From Lacrimispora sphenoides (GTDB lineage Bacteria; Bacillota; Clostridia; Lachnospirales; Lachnospiraceae): a stretch of DNA of 64,000 bases. The DNA lies in the NCBI RefSeq assembly GCF_900105215.1, contig NZ_FOIP01000002.1:310001-374000 (forward strand). Direction: 5' to 3'. Below, piece after piece: positions 17,610-25,873 of this stretch. Position 1 is the stretch's first letter. Each line of letters begins with the position of its first letter. Made by a program: the position numbers and the translations under genes. The notes beneath the pieces were generated by a model that ran no database searches, was not told where the DNA came from, and worked only from the letters and a program-made list of their open reading frames with translations.

Positions 17610-18560
17610 ATGAATAAGAATACAAAGATAAGAATAGCCTTATGTCTTGTTGCCGGACTGATGACGTTAAAAGCCACGGCTGTGCCGAAGGAAGGATTTT
17701 CTGCGGAGGCATGGAAGCTGGAAAACGGACAATATGTGGATGCCTCCGGTATTCCCATCGCAGGCGCGCTGGAAAAAGGAATTACCGTATCAAAGTACCA
17801 GAACCGTCAGAATGGCTTAACCGGCGGAATCGATTGGAAGAAAGTGGCACAGGATGGAATTTCCTTTGCCATGGTGCGGATCGGTTATCTCAATGACATG
17901 GATCCTTATTATACCGTAAATATGACAGGCGCAGCGTCAGGCGGGCTTAAGACCGGCGTGTTTTTCTATACCCAGGCTCTTGATACCCAGACTGCGGTAG
18001 AGGAAGCCAGGTATGTGCTCCGGATGGTGAAGGATTACCAGATTTCCTATCCGATTGCATACGATGTGGAATCCCAGTACCTGCTTGATAATCATTTATC
18101 AAAGCAGCAGATTACGGATAACATCAATGCATTCTGCAAGACCATTTCAGACGCAGGATACCGGCCGGTGGTTTATGCCAATAACAAATGGCTGACCAAT
18201 TACATTGATATAAACCAGATCCCGTATGATGTCTGGTATGCCAGATACGGTTCTGTCAATAATTACAAGAACCGTACCATTTGGCAGTGTACGGACCAGG
18301 GAAGAGTGGAAGGAATCGACGGCGATGTGACCATTGAATTTTCCTTTGCGGATTACAGTGCACTGATCCCTTCGGAAGGCTGGAAGATTATTGACGGAAA
18401 CCAGTATTATACTAAAAATTATATAAAGCAGACTGGTTGGATCCAGGTGGGAGGCACCTGGTATTATCTTGATTCCAATGGTATCATGATTCATGATACG
18501 ACTATGGATATAGACGGAGTTACCTATACCTTTGGCTCTGACGGAGCCATGGTTCAGTGA
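17610..18560 (+). CDS. secreted GH25 family lysozyme with cell-wall-binding repeats
   Basis: An N-terminal signal peptide (MNKNTKIRIALCLVAGLMTL) precedes a glycosyl hydrolase 25 domain (residues about 50-255) and a C-terminal wall-binding repeat region (GWIQVGGTWYYLDSNG). GH25 muramidases cut the MurNAc-GlcNAc bond of peptidoglycan. The Asp-x-Glu pair is present in PIAYDVES, but the usual first acidic residue (GIDVSKYQ) is Thr here (GITVSKYQ), so activity may be altered. The start is chosen at 17610 with AGGAAAGAGG five bases upstream; 17589 is an alternative adding seven residues. Confidence 0.85.
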   Translation: MNKNTKIRIALCLVAGLMTLKATAVPKEGFSAEAWKLENGQYVDASGIPIAGALEKGITVSKYQNRQNGLTGGIDWKKVAQDGISFAMVRIGYLNDMDPYYTVNMTGAASGGLKTGVFFYTQALDTQTAVEEARYVLRMVKDYQISYPIAYDVESQYLLDNHLSKQQITDNINAFCKTISDAGYRPVVYANNKWLTNYIDINQIPYDVWYARYGSVNNYKNRTIWQCTDQGRVEGIDGDVTIEFSFADYSALIPSEGWKIIDGNQYYTKNYIKQTGWIQVGGTWYYLDSNGIMIHDTTMDIDGVTYTFGSDGAMVQ

Positions 18561-18581
18561 CCGGATTAATGGAGTTTTGAC

Positions 18582-19952
18582 GTGAAGACAGAAAATAATT
18601 TAGATACGGATCAAATAAAAGGACTGGTATGGAGACTGGCGATTCCCTCCATGCTTGCCCAGTTTGTCAGTGTTTTTTACAGCATTGTAGACCGAATGTA
18701 CATAGGAAACATCGCCGGAATAGGCGAGATTGCTTTGGCAGGAGTAGGAATCTGCGGGCCAATTGTGACCATGATTTCTTCTGTTGCATTTTTAGTAGGA
18801 GTAGGCGGCTCCCCCTTAATGAGTATCCGCATGGGAGAGAAAAACCATCGGGCAGCAAGTCAGATTCTTGCAAACTGTTTTTTACTTTTAACGATTTTAT
18901 CGGTGGTGATCACCGTTCTTTCCTTTATGGGAAAGGGAAGGCTTTTGATGTGGTTTGGGGCCAGCGAGGCTACCTTTTCCTATGCCAATGATTACATTAG
19001 CATATACTTACTTGGCACTATTTTTGCCCTTTTGTCTACGGGGATGAACCAGTTCATCATTTGTCAGGGCTTTGCAAAGGTCGGTATGAAGTCGGTTCTT
19101 TTGGGGGCCGTTTGCAATATCATTCTGGACCCGGTGTTTATGTTTGTGTTTGGTCTGGAAGTAAAGGGAGCTGCTATCGCCACAGTTTTGTCCCAGATGG
19201 CTTCCTGCATCTATGTGCTCCGGTTTTTGTTTGGAAACAAGCCCCCTATCCGGATCACTTTTGGCAATTACGACTGGCAGGTTATGAAGCGCGTTCTGGT
19301 GCTGGGCCTAAGCCCCTTTCTTATTATTGCATTTGATAATATTTTGATAATATCTTTAAATATGATGATCCAGCGTTTTGGCGGAGAGGGCCAGGGAGAC
19401 ATGCTCCTTACCTGCATGACCATTGTGCAGAGCTTTATGTTAATGGTTACCATGCCGCTTGGGGGAATTACCGGCGGAACCCAGACCATCTTAGGCTATA
19501 ATTACGGAGCCGGAAGGCCTGACAGGATTAAAAAGGCAAGCCTTCATATTTCAGGTCTGGCCCTTGGTTTTACTACCATCATGTTTATCCTCGCTCATAC
19601 GGTTCCCAAGTATTTTGTCCTCATCTTTACGAAGAATGAGGCTTACGTGGAACTGACAGTATGGGCAATTAAGATTTATACCATGGGCATCATACCTCTG
19701 GCCCTGCAGTATGCGGTTGTAGACGGATTTGTGGGGATGGGAGTCGCAAAAGTTGCAATTTCTCTTTCCATGTTCCGGAAGGTGATATTTTTAGGCGGTG
19801 CTGCCCTGATTCCGATCTGGTTTGGAATCGATAAGATATTTTATACGGAGCCTGTTTCAGATTTTATCAGCGTAGCCGTGTCGCTGATAGTGACTTTTTT
19901 GGTGTTTGACCGGGTCATTAAAAAAGACGAGGCGGTAAACAAAGGATCCTGA
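18582..19952 (+). CDS. MATE family multidrug/sodium antiporter
   Basis: A 456-residue, twelve-segment membrane protein with two MatE domains. Diagnostic pieces are LAIPSMLAQFVSVFYSIVDRMYIGNI at the first helix and the matching second-half region with PLGGITGGTQTILGYNYGAGR. MATE proteins export cationic drugs or metabolites with Na+ or H+ influx. The start is GTG with GGAG eight bases upstream. It sits 21 bp after the lysozyme gene, likely a shared transcript. Confidence 0.92.
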   Translation: MKTENNLDTDQIKGLVWRLAIPSMLAQFVSVFYSIVDRMYIGNIAGIGEIALAGVGICGPIVTMISSVAFLVGVGGSPLMSIRMGEKNHRAASQILANCFLLLTILSVVITVLSFMGKGRLLMWFGASEATFSYANDYISIYLLGTIFALLSTGMNQFIICQGFAKVGMKSVLLGAVCNIILDPVFMFVFGLEVKGAAIATVLSQMASCIYVLRFLFGNKPPIRITFGNYDWQVMKRVLVLGLSPFLIIAFDNILIISLNMMIQRFGGEGQGDMLLTCMTIVQSFMLMVTMPLGGITGGTQTILGYNYGAGRPDRIKKASLHISGLALGFTTIMFILAHTVPKYFVLIFTKNEAYVELTVWAIKIYTMGIIPLALQYAVVDGFVGMGVAKVAISLSMFRKVIFLGGAALIPIWFGIDKIFYTEPVSDFISVAVSLIVTFLVFDRVIKKDEAVNKGS

Positions 19953-19969
19953 GAATGGAGGTCGTTTTT

Positions 19970-20320
19970 ATGAAGATTGCAGTAACTTATGACAACGGAG
20001 AAATATTCCAGCATTTTGGAAAAACAGAGAAGTTTAAGGTGTACCAGATAGAAGAGAAAAGAATAACATCTGCGGAAGTGGTTAATACAGAAGGAAACGG
20101 ACATGGTGCATTGGCAGACTTCTTAAAAGGACTTGGCGCTGATGCCGTAATTTGCGGGGGAATTGGAGAAGGTGCCAGAACCTCTTTAGGTAAGGCTGGG
20201 ATCCAGTTGTATCCTGGAGTGACCGGTACAGCTGATCCTGCGGTGGAAGCCTTATTGGACGGCAGCTTAGTTTATAACCTGGATGCGTGCTGCAGCCATC
20301 ATGGAAAAGATGGGCACTAA
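19970..20320 (+). CDS. dinitrogenase iron-molybdenum cofactor (NifX/NafY-like) domain protein
   Basis: A stand-alone 116-residue NifX/NifB C-terminal-like domain. Seen: MKIAVTYDNGEIFQHFGKTEKF at the start, the conserved His in the QHFG motif, GADAVICGGIGEGAR, and a His/Cys-rich end (CCSHHGKDGH) that may bind metal. In non-diazotrophs such proteins are thought to handle iron-sulfur or metal cofactors; the exact role is unknown. Start 19970 has GGAGG at the right distance; the ATG at 19955 lies within that ribosome-site region. Confidence 0.85.
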   Translation: MKIAVTYDNGEIFQHFGKTEKFKVYQIEEKRITSAEVVNTEGNGHGALADFLKGLGADAVICGGIGEGARTSLGKAGIQLYPGVTGTADPAVEALLDGSLVYNLDACCSHHGKDGH

Positions 20321-20329
20321 ACCATAAAG

Positions 20330-20383
20330 AAAGACCGGGGAGCAAATGGAATCTTAAGATTCCGTCTGCTCCCCGGTCTTTTT
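20330..20383. terminator. strong bidirectional terminator
   Basis: A perfect 14-bp stem AAGACCGGGGAGCA / TGCTCCCCGGTCTT encloses a second perfect palindrome (GGAATCTTAAGATTCC) and is flanked by an A-tract and a T-tract. It stops the rightward NifX-like gene and the leftward ABC operon. Confidence 0.92.
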
Positions 20384-20391
20384 GTTTCGGC

Positions 20392-21177
20392 TTAAGAACC
20401 GGTCGATTGGTAACGGGACAGTCCGAAATTCCATAAAAGGCCGGCCGGTATCAGAAAGAGGCAGGCGGCCAGAGGAAGCAGGCTGTACCATGAATCAGAG
20501 GTCCGTCCTGTTAAATATAAAAAGGGATAATACTGAAACAGGGCAAAGGGAACCAGGTAAGTACAGATGGTTAAAAGGGTTTTCCCATAGATGCCGATGG
20601 GATATTTCCCATATTCCCTGGCTCCGTCCGTGAATATGTTCATAAATTCCAGGCCCTCCAGGGTAAAAAAACATATGGAGGCAAAAATCAGAAAAATGGC
20701 TGCAAACACCGCCACCCCGCCTATGATCATGAGGACAACGGTCATAATGCGGACAGGGGTCCAGATGATGGAGCTGGAATAAAGGCCGTAGATAAGCATA
20801 ACCACAGCCTGTAAAAGCCGGCCGATTCTGGTCAGCTCTATTTTGCTGCAAAGGACAAGAAACAGGCTGCCCCTTGGCCGGAGTAGAATGCGGTCAAATT
20901 CTCCGTTACCGATGATGGTTTCAAAGGTGTCCAGGCTTCGGAAGATGGTCTCAGCAATAGTAAAAGCCATCAATGTAATGGAAAAACAGAGCAGAACCTC
21001 TCCGTAGGAAAAGCCCTTTACTTCTTTAAAACGGTCCATCATAAAACGGACTCCAAGAAATATATTAAAGGATACTAAAAACTGTCCTATGGTGGTTAAA
21101 AGGAAAGAAACCTTATGCTGCATCATGCTTTTTAAGTGTATGAGAAGATATTTTTCGTATAACCGGGTTGAATTCAT
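20392..21177 (-). CDS. ABC-2 family exporter permease, second subunit
   Basis: A 261-residue, six-segment integral membrane protein of the ABC-2 family (PF06182-type). It is the last gene of a leftward operon (ATPase, permease, permease), with 13 bp between it and the upstream permease. GGAGGG precedes its ATG. Two different permeases of this family normally form a heterodimer with one ATPase. Substrate is unknown; relatives are linked to drug or lipid-like export. Confidence 0.85.
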   Translation of the reverse strand: MNSTRLYEKYLLIHLKSMMQHKVSFLLTTIGQFLVSFNIFLGVRFMMDRFKEVKGFSYGEVLLCFSITLMAFTIAETIFRSLDTFETIIGNGEFDRILLRPRGSLFLVLCSKIELTRIGRLLQAVVMLIYGLYSSSIIWTPVRIMTVVLMIIGGVAVFAAIFLIFASICFFTLEGLEFMNIFTDGAREYGKYPIGIYGKTLLTICTYLVPFALFQYYPFLYLTGRTSDSWYSLLPLAACLFLIPAGLLWNFGLSRYQSTGS

Positions 21178-21190
21178 CGTATCCCTCCTT

Positions 21191-21994
21191 TCAACCGCCC
21201 TGGATCACAACACGTTTTAAGGCATTGCGCTCCATGACCTGCCCGATAATAAGGAACACCGCCAGCCAGAATACCTGTCCCAGAAGGCTTGCGTACATAT
21301 CATGTCCTTTTAAATCACCGCCGAAAATCCGGAAAGGGACATTCTGGGCCGATGCAAAAGGCAAAAAGTTCACAAATTCCCTGATCCTGTCCGGCAGGAA
21401 TGGAAGGGGGATGATCGCACCGCTTAAGAATTCGGAGAGGGAGGTGACGATCAGTTTGATTCCCTGAGAGGAAATGGTGTAAAAAACGGACATATATACC
21501 ACCATGCCAAAGGCGACTACAAAAAGAAGTCCCAGGGTCATAGACAAAAGGGTAAAAAACCAGGTATGGAAGCTTCCTGGAAGTGTGAGCCCGTAAGGAG
21601 CAGGCAGCAGCCAGGCAAAAACCAGAATGGGCATGCACCGCAGGACTGCTTTGGAAAGGCGGACAGCCAGACCCCTGATAAACCACATATGGTAAAGACG
21701 GACGGGACGGCATAATTCATAGGCCACGTTTCCGGTAGTAATGGAATTAAATAGCTCAGATTCCCAGAACCAGGTCATATAAAGGGCCAGAAAAGCCTGC
21801 TGAAGCCATATGTAGGTGGAAAGAGCCTGGAATTCCATGGGGAAGCTTTCCGGAGCGGCCTCATAAAAAGCCCGGAATAAAAGAATCTCCATAGTTCCCC
21901 ATACGAACTGGGTAACCATGCCGGAAAGAGCTGCTGCCCGGTATTGAAGTCCGTGGATAAAACGGATGCGGAAAAAGGACCAGTATTTTTTCAT
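21191..21994 (-). CDS. ABC-2 family exporter permease, first subunit
   Basis: A 267-residue six-segment membrane protein related in fold to the following permease. The N-terminus (MKKYWSFFRIRFIHGLQYRAAA) and the region with SGAIIPLPFLPDRIREFVNFLPFASAQNVP are typical of this ABC-2 group. A GGAGGAAGAA ribosome site lies upstream. It is 12 bp from the ATPase gene, so tightly co-transcribed. Its partner is the 20392-21177 product. Confidence 0.85.
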   Translation of the reverse strand: MKKYWSFFRIRFIHGLQYRAAALSGMVTQFVWGTMEILLFRAFYEAAPESFPMEFQALSTYIWLQQAFLALYMTWFWESELFNSITTGNVAYELCRPVRLYHMWFIRGLAVRLSKAVLRCMPILVFAWLLPAPYGLTLPGSFHTWFFTLLSMTLGLLFVVAFGMVVYMSVFYTISSQGIKLIVTSLSEFLSGAIIPLPFLPDRIREFVNFLPFASAQNVPFRIFGGDLKGHDMYASLLGQVFWLAVFLIIGQVMERNALKRVVIQGG

Positions 21995-22006
21995 GATTTC
22001 TTCCTC

Positions 22007-22807
22007 CTATATCCGGTAATCCTGGTAAAGGGCGGCAATGATCTCATCTAGTGTGGCCTCTTCTCTGGGACGGTGGGACTTTAAATCGGAGAGGGTGCCA
22101 TCTAGTAACAGCCGGCCTCTACCAATTAAGAGGACCCTGTCTGCCAGGGCATCGATGTCCTGCATATCATGGGTTGTAAGGAGGACCGTTGTCTTGTGCT
22201 CCTTGTTCTGCTTTCGGATGAAGTCCCGGACCGCAAGTTTGGATACTGCATCCAGACCAATGGTGGGTTCGTCCAGGAATAGGATCTTAGGTCTGTGGAG
22301 AAGGGAAGCTGCAATTTCACAGCGCATCCGCTGGCCCAATGAAAGTTGTCTGGCCGGAGTGCGTAAAAGTTCGCCTAAGGATAAAAGCCCGGTCAGTTCG
22401 TCAAGGGTTTCCTGGTATTGGTGTGTGGGAATTTCGTAGATGTCGCGGAGCAGCTCAAAGGAATCAAGAATGGGGACATCCCACCAAAGCTGGCTGCGCT
22501 GGCCGAAGACAACGCCAATGTCCTTTACATGTTCCTTGCGTTCCTTCCATGGGATGCGGCCATTGATCTTGCAGGTGCCGTTATCCGGTGTCAGTATTCC
22601 GCTGAGAATTTTGATGGTGGAGCTTTTACCTGCTCCATTCGGTCCGATATAGCCTACCATTTCTCCGTCTCCTATGGTAAAGGAAATATCGTTAAGAGCT
22701 TGGATGAGTTCCATCTCTCTGTGAAAAAGGGCCTTCACTGCTTCTGAAAAGCCGGCACTTCTTCTTGCGACCTTAAAGGTCTTGTTCATGTGTTCCACTT
22801 GAATCAT
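22007..22807 (-). CDS. ABC exporter ATP-binding protein
   Basis: A NatA-like ATPase of about 266 residues. Walker A is GPNGAGKSS, the Q-loop region is VVFGQRSQLWWD, the signature is LSLGQRMR, Walker B is ILFLDEPTIGLD, and the switch His is in TTHDMQDI. The N-terminal FKVARRSAGFSEAVKALFHRE insertion is typical of ATPases paired with PF06182 permeases. I place the start at 22807, behind a perfect AGGAGGAA site; a longer frame to 22888 has none. It is the first gene of the leftward operon and lies behind a roughly 250-base leader. Confidence 0.92.
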   Translation of the reverse strand: MIQVEHMNKTFKVARRSAGFSEAVKALFHREMELIQALNDISFTIGDGEMVGYIGPNGAGKSSTIKILSGILTPDNGTCKINGRIPWKERKEHVKDIGVVFGQRSQLWWDVPILDSFELLRDIYEIPTHQYQETLDELTGLLSLGELLRTPARQLSLGQRMRCEIAASLLHRPKILFLDEPTIGLDAVSKLAVRDFIRKQNKEHKTTVLLTTHDMQDIDALADRVLLIGRGRLLLDGTLSDLKSHRPREEATLDEIIAALYQDYRI

Positions 22808-23053
22808 ATAAGTTCCTCCTGGTAGTAATATTTGTGAATCCGTTCGTTCCGGCAGCGGGCAGCTCTTTGTAAAAAAGAAGCTTGTCATAACCAGTCAGAG
22901 GATCCTAATATCTTTCCAAGCGGTGAGCGCCATTGGGGAAACCAATGGAAACGCTGCTCTCCGGAATCCGTAATTTTCTTCTTCCGGGGACTCTACCGTG
23001 GTATCAATATTCTCTTTTCCTGAATGTCAGATGTGAAATTAGATTGGAAAAGG
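22808..23053 (-). promoter_or_regulatory. long, potentially branched 5' leader of the ABC exporter operon
   Basis: Transcribed leftward from the promoter at 23060-23088. Several helices are visible: a closing helix (23044-23050 with 22913-22919, TTTCCAA/TTGGAAA), a CCGGAA/TTCCGG hairpin (22961-22966 with 22982-22987), and a long hairpin with CCATTGG/CCAATGG (22930-22936 with 22942-22948) extended by GAGC/GCTC (22925-22928 with 22956-22959). I could not match it to a known riboswitch class. No open reading frame fills it. Confidence 0.45.
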
Positions 23054-23059
23054 ACCTTT

Positions 23060-23088
23060 AGTCTACCACCGCCGATAATAGCTGTCAA
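23060..23088 (-). promoter_or_regulatory. promoter of the leftward ABC exporter operon
   Basis: On the minus strand TTGACA (23083-23088) and TAGACT (23060-23065) are 17 bp apart. It fires away from the metal-resistance promoter nearby. Confidence 0.65.
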
Positions 23089-23106
23089 GTGAGGAGGAAA
23101 AATCTC

Positions 23107-23158
23107 TTGACATTTTATAAAAAAGTGATAATATAAACATATGAACAATTATTCATAT
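23107..23158 (+). promoter_or_regulatory. promoter and ArsR/CadC-type operator of the metal efflux operon
   Basis: TTGACA (23107-23112) and TAATAT (23129-23134) are 16 bp apart. Just downstream is a perfect inverted repeat ATATGAA-CAATTA-TTCATAT (23139-23158), which matches the classic ArsR/SmtB-family operator shape. The repressor encoded next would bind here and release on metal binding, giving autoregulation. Confidence 0.82.
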
Positions 23159-23186
23159 ATTAATATGAGGATCAAGGAGGTACCAA

Positions 23187-23570
23187 ATGGAGCAGGATAA
23201 CAAAAAGAACATTCGGGATTGTGAGATCGACCAATGCGATTTTATCTGCGTTCATGAAAACGTTGTGAACCAGGTGCTAAAGGTCATGCCCCAGGATCAG
23301 GAACTTCTTGATCTGGCGGATTTCTTCAAAGTATTTGGTGATGCTACCAGAATAAAAATACTCTATGTTCTCAGCCAGTCGGAGATGTGTGTGTGCGATA
23401 TCGCTAATCTTTTAAAGATGGGGCAGTCAGCCATTTCCCATCAGCTTCGGGTGTTGAAGCAGATGCGCCTGGTGAAGTTCCGCAGAGAAGGAAAGACCGT
23501 ATTTTATTCTCTGGCCGACGGCCACATCGAGTCAATTCTGGCTCAGGGGATGGAGCATATCAATGAGTGA
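23187..23570 (+). CDS. cadC: ArsR/SmtB family metal-sensing repressor (CadC-like)
   Basis: A 127-residue winged-helix repressor. The recognition helix region is QSAISHQLRVLKQ. Two metal sites are visible. The alpha3N type has N-terminal Cys12, Cys17 and Cys21 with Cys68 and Cys70 in MCVCD, used by CadC for Cd/Pb/Zn. The alpha5 type has Asp111, His113, His124 and Glu127, with the exact D-x-H-x10-H-x2-E spacing of SmtB/CzrA. AAGGAGG precedes the ATG. It leads an operon with an HMA protein and a P1B-ATPase and probably controls it through the upstream palindrome. Confidence 0.9.
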   Translation: MEQDNKKNIRDCEIDQCDFICVHENVVNQVLKVMPQDQELLDLADFFKVFGDATRIKILYVLSQSEMCVCDIANLLKMGQSAISHQLRVLKQMRLVKFRREGKTVFYSLADGHIESILAQGMEHINE

Positions 23571-23609
23571 TGAAGACGCTAATAAAAAACATAAAAGGAG
23601 AGAATAGTT

Positions 23610-23834
23610 ATGAAAAAGATTATTAAACTGGAAGGTTTATGCTGCGCCAACTGTGCGGCTAAGATTGAAGAAGAGGTAAAAAAACTGGCTGGTGTGGAAA
23701 GTGCATCCTTAAGCTTTATGACTCAAAGGATGACCATGGATATAGAGGACAGTAAGTCGGAGGAAATCGTAGAGGCAGCCAGAAAGATATCAAATAAGAT
23801 TGAACCGGAAGCAGAATTTAAGGTACTTCGGTAA
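23610..23834 (+). CDS. HMA-domain metal-binding protein (metallochaperone)
   Basis: A single 74-residue heavy-metal-associated domain with the metal site CCANC (Cys12 and Cys15 of the CxxC). The downstream P1B-ATPase lacks an N-terminal HMA domain, so this small protein probably replaces it as a separate metal-delivery module. Ribosome site AAAGGAGAG upstream; 16 bp to the ATPase start. Confidence 0.9.
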   Translation: MKKIIKLEGLCCANCAAKIEEEVKKLAGVESASLSFMTQRMTMDIEDSKSEEIVEAARKISNKIEPEAEFKVLR

Positions 23835-23850
23835 GAACAAAGGAGCAGCT

Positions 23851-25719
23851 ATGACAAAGAAACAGAAACGGATGGCAATAAGACTTTTAGCCAGCGCCCT
23901 GTTTTTTGCAGCAGGGATGTTTGTGGAAGGAAAGGTTGCCTGGGACTGGTTATTCTTTTTGATCTCCTATCTGGCAGCAGGTTATGACATACCTTTAAAA
24001 GCAGCACGGAATATTATGAACGGCCAGTTTTTTGATGAAAACTTTCTTATGTCAGTGGCAACCTTCGGTGCCATCGGCATAGGTGCTTTGGAAGAAGCGG
24101 TAGGAGTTATGCTGTTTTACCAGGTAGGTGAACTTTTTAATGACTATGCGGTAAATAAATCCAGAAAATCTATCACCGATCTTATGGATATTAATCCGGA
24201 ATATGCGAACCTTATTAAGGATGGGAAGGAAGAGAAGGTTGACCCTTATGAGGTTTCCGTTGGAGACAGAATCGTAATAAAGCCGGGAGAAAAAGTACCC
24301 CTTGACGGTATCGTCGTAAAAGGGACCGGAGGACTGGACACCAAGGCCCTGACTGGGGAATCCATGCCGGTGGAAGTGAAGGAAAACGACGCCATATTAA
24401 GCGGTTCCATCAATTTAAACGGTGTACTGGAGGTTGAAGTAACAAAGCTGTTTGATGACTCAACGGTAGCAAAGATCCTGGAGCTGGTGGAAAATGCCAG
24501 TTTCAGAAAAGCAAAAGCTGAGAACTTTATTACCAGATTTGCAAAAATTTATACACCGGTAGTAGTGAGTCTGGCACTTATTCTGGCAGTGATTCCGCCT
24601 CTGTTTTTTGGCGGTGAATGGGGCACCTGGATTTACCGTGCCTGCAGCTTCCTGGTTGTCTCCTGTCCGTGCGCCCTGGTGATTTCCGTGCCTCTTAGCT
24701 TTTTTGGAGGACTGGGAGCAGCGTCCAGGCATGGGATTCTCATGAAGGGAAGCAATTATCTGGAAGCCATGGCTTCTTTAGATACGGTTGTCTTTGATAA
24801 AACTGGAACTCTTACAACAGGGAAATTCCAGGTGACAGATGTAGATCCTTTAGAAGGAACAAAAGAAGAGCTTTTAAGGCTGGCGGCTTATGGCGAGTTT
24901 CATTCCAACCATCCCATCGCTTTATCGGTAAAGGAAGCTTACGGAAAGTCTGTTGATGAGGCATTGATCGGCTGTGTGGAAGAGATTGCAGGATATGGCA
25001 TCAAGGCAGAGCTTAAAGATGGGGAAAGAATACAGGAGCTTTATATCGGCAATGCAAGGCTTATGAAGCAGAAGGGAATTGAAATCACTGACCAGGGGCC
25101 TGTGACGGGAACCTCCCTTTATGTGGCAGATGGAGGGCGTTATCTTGGTTCCATTACCATATCCGATACCATCCGGGAGGATGTGCCCATGGCCTTAAAA
25201 GGGCTAAAAGCAGCCGGAGTCAGGAAACTGGTAATGCTGACTGGCGATAAGCCGGAAGTTGGTCAGGCGGTTGGCGAAAAGCTGGGGCTTGATGAGGTTC
25301 ACGGCGGACTGCTTCCCGGTGACAAGGTAGGAAAGGTAGAGGAACTGCTGCGGGGAAAACCGGAAGGACATAACCTGGCCTTTGTGGGTGACGGCATCAA
25401 TGATGCTCCGGTCCTTGCCCGTGCCGATGTTGGAATCGCTATGGGAGGAATCGGCTCCGATGCCGCAGTGGAAGCTGCGGATGTGGTGATTATGACGGAT
25501 GAACCGTCAAAACTTATAGACGCCATTGCGATTTCAAGAAAAACCGCAAGAATTGTAAGGCAGAATATTATTTTCGCCATTGGAGTGAAAGTACTCATTC
25601 TGATATTATCGGCGGCCGGAATAGCGACTATGTGGGCAGCCGTATTTGGAGACGTAGGCGTCTCGGTGCTTGCCATATTAAATGCCATCCGGGCTTTAGC
25701 ATATCAAAGTAATCAATAA
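23851..25719 (+). CDS. cadA: Zn/Cd/Pb-exporting P1B-type ATPase
   Basis: The 622-residue pump has eight expected membrane helices with the transport motif CPC (Cys272-Pro-Cys274) in SCPCALVISVP, typical of Zn/Cd/Pb P1B-2 pumps. The phosphorylation site is DKTGTLT (Asp316), the HP motif is FHSNHPIA, the nucleotide/hinge motifs are TGDK and GDGINDAPVLA. No N-terminal HMA domain is present. Start 23851 has AAAGGAG upstream; an in-frame start at 23800 would overlap the HMA gene and lacks a ribosome site. It exports toxic divalent metals under CadC-like control. Specificity between Zn and Cd is not resolved. Confidence 0.92.
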   Translation: MTKKQKRMAIRLLASALFFAAGMFVEGKVAWDWLFFLISYLAAGYDIPLKAARNIMNGQFFDENFLMSVATFGAIGIGALEEAVGVMLFYQVGELFNDYAVNKSRKSITDLMDINPEYANLIKDGKEEKVDPYEVSVGDRIVIKPGEKVPLDGIVVKGTGGLDTKALTGESMPVEVKENDAILSGSINLNGVLEVEVTKLFDDSTVAKILELVENASFRKAKAENFITRFAKIYTPVVVSLALILAVIPPLFFGGEWGTWIYRACSFLVVSCPCALVISVPLSFFGGLGAASRHGILMKGSNYLEAMASLDTVVFDKTGTLTTGKFQVTDVDPLEGTKEELLRLAAYGEFHSNHPIALSVKEAYGKSVDEALIGCVEEIAGYGIKAELKDGERIQELYIGNARLMKQKGIEITDQGPVTGTSLYVADGGRYLGSITISDTIREDVPMALKGLKAAGVRKLVMLTGDKPEVGQAVGEKLGLDEVHGGLLPGDKVGKVEELLRGKPEGHNLAFVGDGINDAPVLARADVGIAMGGIGSDAAVEAADVVIMTDEPSKLIDAIAISRKTARIVRQNIIFAIGVKVLILILSAAGIATMWAAVFGDVGVSVLAILNAIRALAYQSNQ

Positions 25720-25725
25720 AAAATA

Positions 25726-25754
25726 TTGACAAATTTTTTTCTAGCTGTTATATT
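25726..25754 (+). promoter_or_regulatory. promoter of the glnA operon
   Basis: TTGACA and TATATT with a 17-bp spacer, preceding a leader of about 110 bases before glnA. Confidence 0.75.
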
Positions 25755-25760
25755 TTACAC

Positions 25761-25873
25761 ATATGACGGGGTGGTGCAAAGATGGTCCATTGATGTGAGA
25801 CTGTATTTGCCTACCCCTTTTCCTATTTCAGGAAAACGTGTTTCTTATGGTTTTTAAGAAGGGAGAAAGCATT
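25761..25873 (+). promoter_or_regulatory. glnA leader with terminator-like hairpins
   Basis: A long hairpin joins GGGGT..GCAAA (25768-25780) to TTTGC..ACCCC (25806-25817) and is followed by TTTT, so it can act as a weak terminator. A second hairpin TTTTCCT/AGGAAAA follows immediately at 25818-25836. An ANTAR-domain protein is encoded after glnA; ANTAR proteins prevent termination by binding RNA hairpins. The canonical pair of hexanucleotide-loop hairpins is not obvious, so control of this leader by that protein is inference. Confidence 0.5.

Noticed and set aside
22921..22990. Glycine, guanidine or T-box leader for the exporter operon
   Set aside because: Diagnostic conserved sequences of these classes are missing although hairpins are present, so it is reported only as an unclassified leader.
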